Part shown: positions 59,801 to 64,000 of the stretch, in pieces
Layout: each line of letters opens with the position of its first letter
Numbering within the stretch: position 1 is the first letter of the stretch
Source of the DNA: Meghimatium bilineatum
Taxonomy: Eukaryota; Mollusca; Gastropoda; Stylommatophora; Philomycidae
Direction of reading: 5' to 3'
Length of the DNA: 64,000 nt
NCBI GenBank assembly: GCA_034231615.1
Contig: CM067311.1
Location: 11,053,212 to 11,117,211, forward strand
Notes under the pieces: generated by a model
The model's database searches: none
What the model was told of the DNA's origin: nothing
The model's input: only the letters and a program-made list of their open reading frames with translations
Position numbers and translations under genes: made by a program

Positions 59801-62800
59801 TTTCATTTTCTTTTTCAAACTTTTCAACACATTTCATAAATGTATATAGTTTATCACTAGAAATATTTTTTTTCAATTTTCTTGTTCAAACTTTTCCACA
59901 TATTTCATAAATGTATCTAGTTTATCACTAGAAATATATTTTTTGATTTTCTTTTTCAAACTTTTCAACACATTTCATAAATGTATCAGTTTATCATTAG
60001 ATTATATTTTTTTTTAAATTTCAAACTTTTAAACACATTTCATAAATGTATCTAGTTTATCACTAGAAATATATTTTTTGATTTTCTTTTCCAAACTTTT
60101 CAACACATTTCATAAATTTATCTAGTTTATCATTAGAAATATATTTTTTATTTTCTTTTTCAAACTTTTCAACACATCTTATAAATGTATCTAGTTTATC
60201 ATTAGAAATATATATTTTGATTTTCAAACTGTTGAACACATCTCATAAATGTATCTACCGGTAGAGTATCACTAGAAATATATCAAAATTATTTTATATT
60301 TCTTTGATTTTGAAACTTTTCAACACATCTCATAAATGTATCTAGTTTATCATTAGAAATATATTTTTTTGATTTAGAAACTGTTCAACACATCTCATAA
60401 ATGTATCTACCGGTAGAGTATCACTAGAAATATATTTTTTTATTTTCTTTTTCAAACTTTTCAACACATTTCATAAATGAATATAGTTTATCATTAGAAA
60501 TATATTTTTTTGATTTTCTTTTCCAAACTTTTCAACACATCTCATAAATGTATCTAGTTTATCATTAGAAATATTTTTTTTTTTTATTTCAAACTTTTCA
60601 ACAAATCTCATAAATGTATCTACTGGTAGATTATCAATAGAAATACATTTTTTTGTTTTCTTTTTCAAACTTTTCAACACATTTCATAAATGTATCTAGT
60701 TTATCATTAGAAATATATTTTTTTATTTTCTTTTTCAATCTTTTCAACACATCTCATAAATGTATCTACTGGTAGTTTATCATAAGAAATAATTTTTTAA
60801 ATTTTCTTTTTCATCTTTTCAAAATATCTCATAAATGTATCTACCCGTAGATTATCACTAGAAATATATCTTTTCATTTTCTATTTCAAACTTTTTAACA
60901 CATTTCATAAATGTATATAGTTTATCATTAGAAATATATTTTTTTTAAATTTCAAACTTTTCAACAAATTTCATAAAAGTATCTAGTTTATCACTAGAAA
61001 TATATCTTTTTTTTTCTTTTTCAAACTTTTCAACACATTTCATAAATGTATATAGTTTATCACTAGAAATATTTTTTTTCAATTTTCTTGTTCAAACTTT
61101 TCCACATATTTCATAAATGTATCTAGTTTATCACTAGAAATATATTTTTTGATTTTCTTTTTCAAACTTTTCTACACATTTCATAAATGTATCTAGTTTA
61201 TCATAAGAAATATCTTTTTTTTTAATTTCAAACTTTTCAACACATTTCATAAATGTATCTAGTTTATCATTAGAAATATATTTTTTATATTCTTTTTAAA
61301 ACTTTCAACACATTTCATAAATGTATCTAGTTTATGATTATAAATATTTTTTTTGATTTTCAAACTTTTCAACACATTTCATAAATGTATCTAATTTATC
61401 ATTAGAAATATATTTCTTTTAAATTTCAAACTTTTCACCACATTTCATAAAAGTATATACCGGTAGATTATCACTAGAAATATATCTTTTCATTTTCTTT
61501 TTCAAACTTTTCAACACATTTCATAAATGTATCTAGTTTATCACTAGAAATATATTTTTGATTTTCTTTTTCAATCTTTTCAACACATCTCATAAATGTA
61601 TCTACCGGTAGATTATCACTAGAAATATATCAAAATTATTTTATATTTTTTGGATTTTCAAACTGTTCAACACATCTCATAAATGTATCTAGTTTATCAT
61701 TAGAAATATATTTTTTTGATTTTGAAACTGTTCAACACATCTCATAAATGTATCTACAGGTAGTTTATCATTAGAAATATACTTTTTGATTTTCTTTTTC
61801 ACACTTATCAACACATTTCATAAATGTATCTAGTTTATCATTAGAAATATATCAAAAAATTTTGATATTTTTTTATATTCAAACTTTTCAACACATTTTA
61901 TAAGTGTATATAGTTTATCAATAGAAATTGATTTTTTGATTTTCTTTTTGAACTTTTTCAACACATTTCATAAATGTATCTACCGGTATTTTATCATTAG
62001 AAATATATTATTTGATTTTCTTTTTCAAACGTTTCAACACATCTCATAAATGTATTTACCGGTAGTTTATTATTAGAAATAAATTTTTTATTTTCTTTTT
62101 CAAACTTTTCAACACATCTCATAAATGTATCTACCGGTAGTTTATCATTAGAAATTTATTTTTTGATTTTCTTTTTCAAACTTTTCAATACATTTCATAA
62201 ATGTACCCGGTATATAGTTTATCATGAAAAATATTTTTTTTTGGATTTTCAAACTTTTCAACACATTTCATAAGTGTATATAGTTTATCAATAGAAATTA
62301 ATTTTTTGATTTTCTTTTTGAAATTTTTCAACACATTTCATAAATGTATCTAGTTTTTATCATTAGAAATATATTTTATTGATTTTGAATCTTTTCAACA
62401 CATTTCATAAATGTATCTAATTTATCATTAGAAAAATATTTCTTTGATTTTGAAACTTTTCAACACATTTCAGAAATGTATCTAGTTTATCATTAGAAAT
62501 ATTGTTTTTAATTTTCTTTTTCAAACTGTTCAACACATCTCATAAATGTATCTACTGGTAGTTTATCATTAGAAATATATTTTTTAAATTTTCTTTTTCA
62601 AACTTATTAACACATTTCATAAATGTATATAGTTTATCATTAGAAATATATTTTTTTTATTTTCTTGTTCAAATTTTTCAACACATTTCATAAATGTATC
62701 TAATTTATCATTAGAAATATATTTCTTTTAAATTTCAAACTTTTCACCACATTTCATAAAAGTATATACCGGTAGATTATCACTAGAAATATATCTTTTC

Positions 62801-64000
62801 ATTTTCTTTTTCAAACTTTTCAACACATTTCATAAATGTATCTAGTTTATCACTAGAAATATATTTTTGATTTTCTTTTTCAATCTTTTCAACACATCTC
62901 ATAAATGTATCTACCGGTAGATTATCACTAGAAATATATCTTTTCATTTTCTTTTTCAAACTTTTCAACACATTTCATAAATGTATCTAGTTTATCACTA
63001 GAAATATATTTTTGATTTTCTTTTTCAATCTTTTCAACACATCTCATAAATGTATCTACCGGTAGATTATCACTAGAAATATATCTTTTAATTTTTTTTT
63101 CAAACTTTTTAACACATTTCATAAATGTATCTAGTTTATCATTAGAAACATTTTTTTTTTTAAATTCAAACTTTTCAACAAATTTCATAAAAGTATCTAG
63201 TTTATCACTAGAAATATATCTTTTCATTTTCTTTTTCAAACTTTTCAACACATTTCATAAATGTATATAGTTTATCACTAGAAATATTTTTTTTCAATTT
63301 TCTTGTTCAAACTTTTCCACATATTTCATAAATGTATCTAGTTTATCACTAGAAATATATTTTTTGATTTTCTTTTTCAAACTTTTCTACACATTTCATA
63401 AATGTATCTAGTTTATCATAAGAAATATCTTTTTTTTAAAATTTCAAACTTTTCAACACATTTCATAAATGTATCTAGTTTATCATTAGAAATATATTTT
63501 TTATATTCTTTTTAAAACTTTTCAACACATTTCATAAATGTATCTAGTTTATGATTATAAATATTTTTTTTTGATTTTCAAACTTTTCAACACATTTCAT
63601 AAGTGTATATATTTTATCAATAGAAATTAATTTTTTGATTTTCTTTTTCAAACTTTTCAACACGTCATAATTGTATCTAGTTTATCATTAGAAATAAATT
63701 TTTTTTAAATTTCTTGTTCAAACTTTTTAACATATTTCATAAATGTATCTAGTTTATCACTAGAAAAATCTTTTCTGATTTTATTTTTCAAACTTTTCAA
63801 CACATTTCATAAATGTATCAGTTTATCATTAGATTATATTTTTTTTTAAATTTCAAACTTTTAAACACATTTCATAAATGTATCTAGTTTATCACTAGAA
63901 ATATATTTTTTGATTTTCTTTTCCAAACTTTTCAACACATTTCATAAATTTATCTAGTTTATCATTAGAAATATATTTTTTATTTTCTTTTTCAAACTTT
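50807..64000. repeat. 3.4 kb higher-order repeat, four units
   Basis: Equivalent landmarks at 50,952, 54,784, 59,507 and 62,928 give unit lengths of 3,832, 4,723 and 3,421 bp, the fourth unit being cut by the window. 3,832 is 3,421 plus a 411-bp six-monomer block present in units 1 and 4 only. 4,723 is 3,421 plus a 1,302-bp internal duplication. Translations of the landmark segments are identical in units 2, 3 and 4. Confidence 0.9.
56731..59341. repeat. 1.3 kb direct duplication inside unit 2
   Basis: TATATACCGGTAGATTATCA occurs at 56,731, 58,033 and 59,342. The two copies of the block (1,302 and 1,309 bp) differ at their right ends, where the recombinant monomer at about 57,886-57,960 joins two different monomer types. 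Confidence 0.85.

Larger units (their letters stand above)
30893..64000. repeat. AT-rich 69-70 bp satellite array with higher-order repeats
   Basis: About 480 head-to-tail monomers (33.1 kb divided by about 69) fill this span without any other sequence, and the array leaves the window. The monomer core on the plus strand is ACATTTCATAAATGTATCTA, then GTTTATCATTAGAAATATAT, then T-tracts (TTTTTTGATTTTCTTTTTC), then AAACTTTTCAAC; the consensus is about 81% A+T. Class 1 monomers are about 69-70 bp. Class 2 are about 6 bp longer, with CTACCGGTAG in place of CTAG and usually ATCTCAT in place of ATTTCAT. Minus-strand frames (23 residues per 69 bp) are repeat by-products. Confidence 0.97.

Noticed and set aside
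31036-63251. Many minus-strand open frames of 60-130 codons as a protein family
   Set aside because: They are reading-frame by-products of a 69-bp tandem unit. They start and stop wherever T-tract length changes, and no start, promoter or splice context is shared.
30893-64000. CRISPR-like array
   Set aside because: There are no unique spacers between identical repeats; the whole 69-bp unit repeats head-to-tail, and the rest of the window is eukaryotic in character.

Overview
This window looks like animal nuclear DNA, probably from an invertebrate. A mollusc, perhaps a heterobranch gastropod, is my guess from the general look of the retroelement remnants; it is not proven. There are no bacterial-type genes, operons or rRNA. 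The window has two very different halves.

Positions 1 to about 30,890 are gene-poor intergenic or intronic DNA packed with mobile-element remains. I recognise several non-LTR retrotransposon (LINE) pieces: reverse transcriptase at 1.9-2.9, 6.6-7.6, 7.6-8.4 and 16.3 kb; RNase H or CCHC C-termini at 0.06, 4.1 and 24.5 kb; other C-terminal tails at 4.6, 8.1, 13.8, 14.9, 16.0, 26.2 and 28.9 kb. There is also a hAT-type transposase remnant at 5.1 kb and a tRNA-derived SINE at 24.0 kb. A small Merlin/ISXO2-like DNA transposon at 27.0-28.0 kb has visible inverted ends and an 8-bp target duplication. Two abundant short interspersed families, called A (about 280 bp) and B (about 150-160 bp) here, end in a GAA-rich tail. 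Copies of both sit between perfect target-site duplications. A third family, C, occurs three times. The only plausible host coding sequence is one possible terminal exon on the minus strand (26,563-26,830), with a canonical splice acceptor; I do not recognise its product.

Between 15 and 31 kb there are more than a dozen minisatellites with units of 14 to 57 bp. Several can be traced to a single-copy precursor inside a dispersed repeat: inside a family B copy at 21.8 kb, probably inside a family A copy at 28.5 kb, and at one homologous site in family C, where two of three copies expanded different units.

Positions about 30,893 to 64,000 (the window edge) are one continuous AT-rich satellite array. 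The monomer is about 69-70 bp and there are roughly 480 copies. It has nested higher-order structure: a 344-bp pentamer, 1.7-2.2 kb units and a 5.55 kb super-unit on the left, and 3.4-4.7 kb units on the right. Some distant copies keep identical translations, so exchange was recent. The 33 kb array is the most striking object here. It resembles the organisation of centromeric or heterochromatic satellites, but the sequence alone cannot show that role. Many short open frames in the array are by-products of repeat periods divisible by three and are not annotated as genes.
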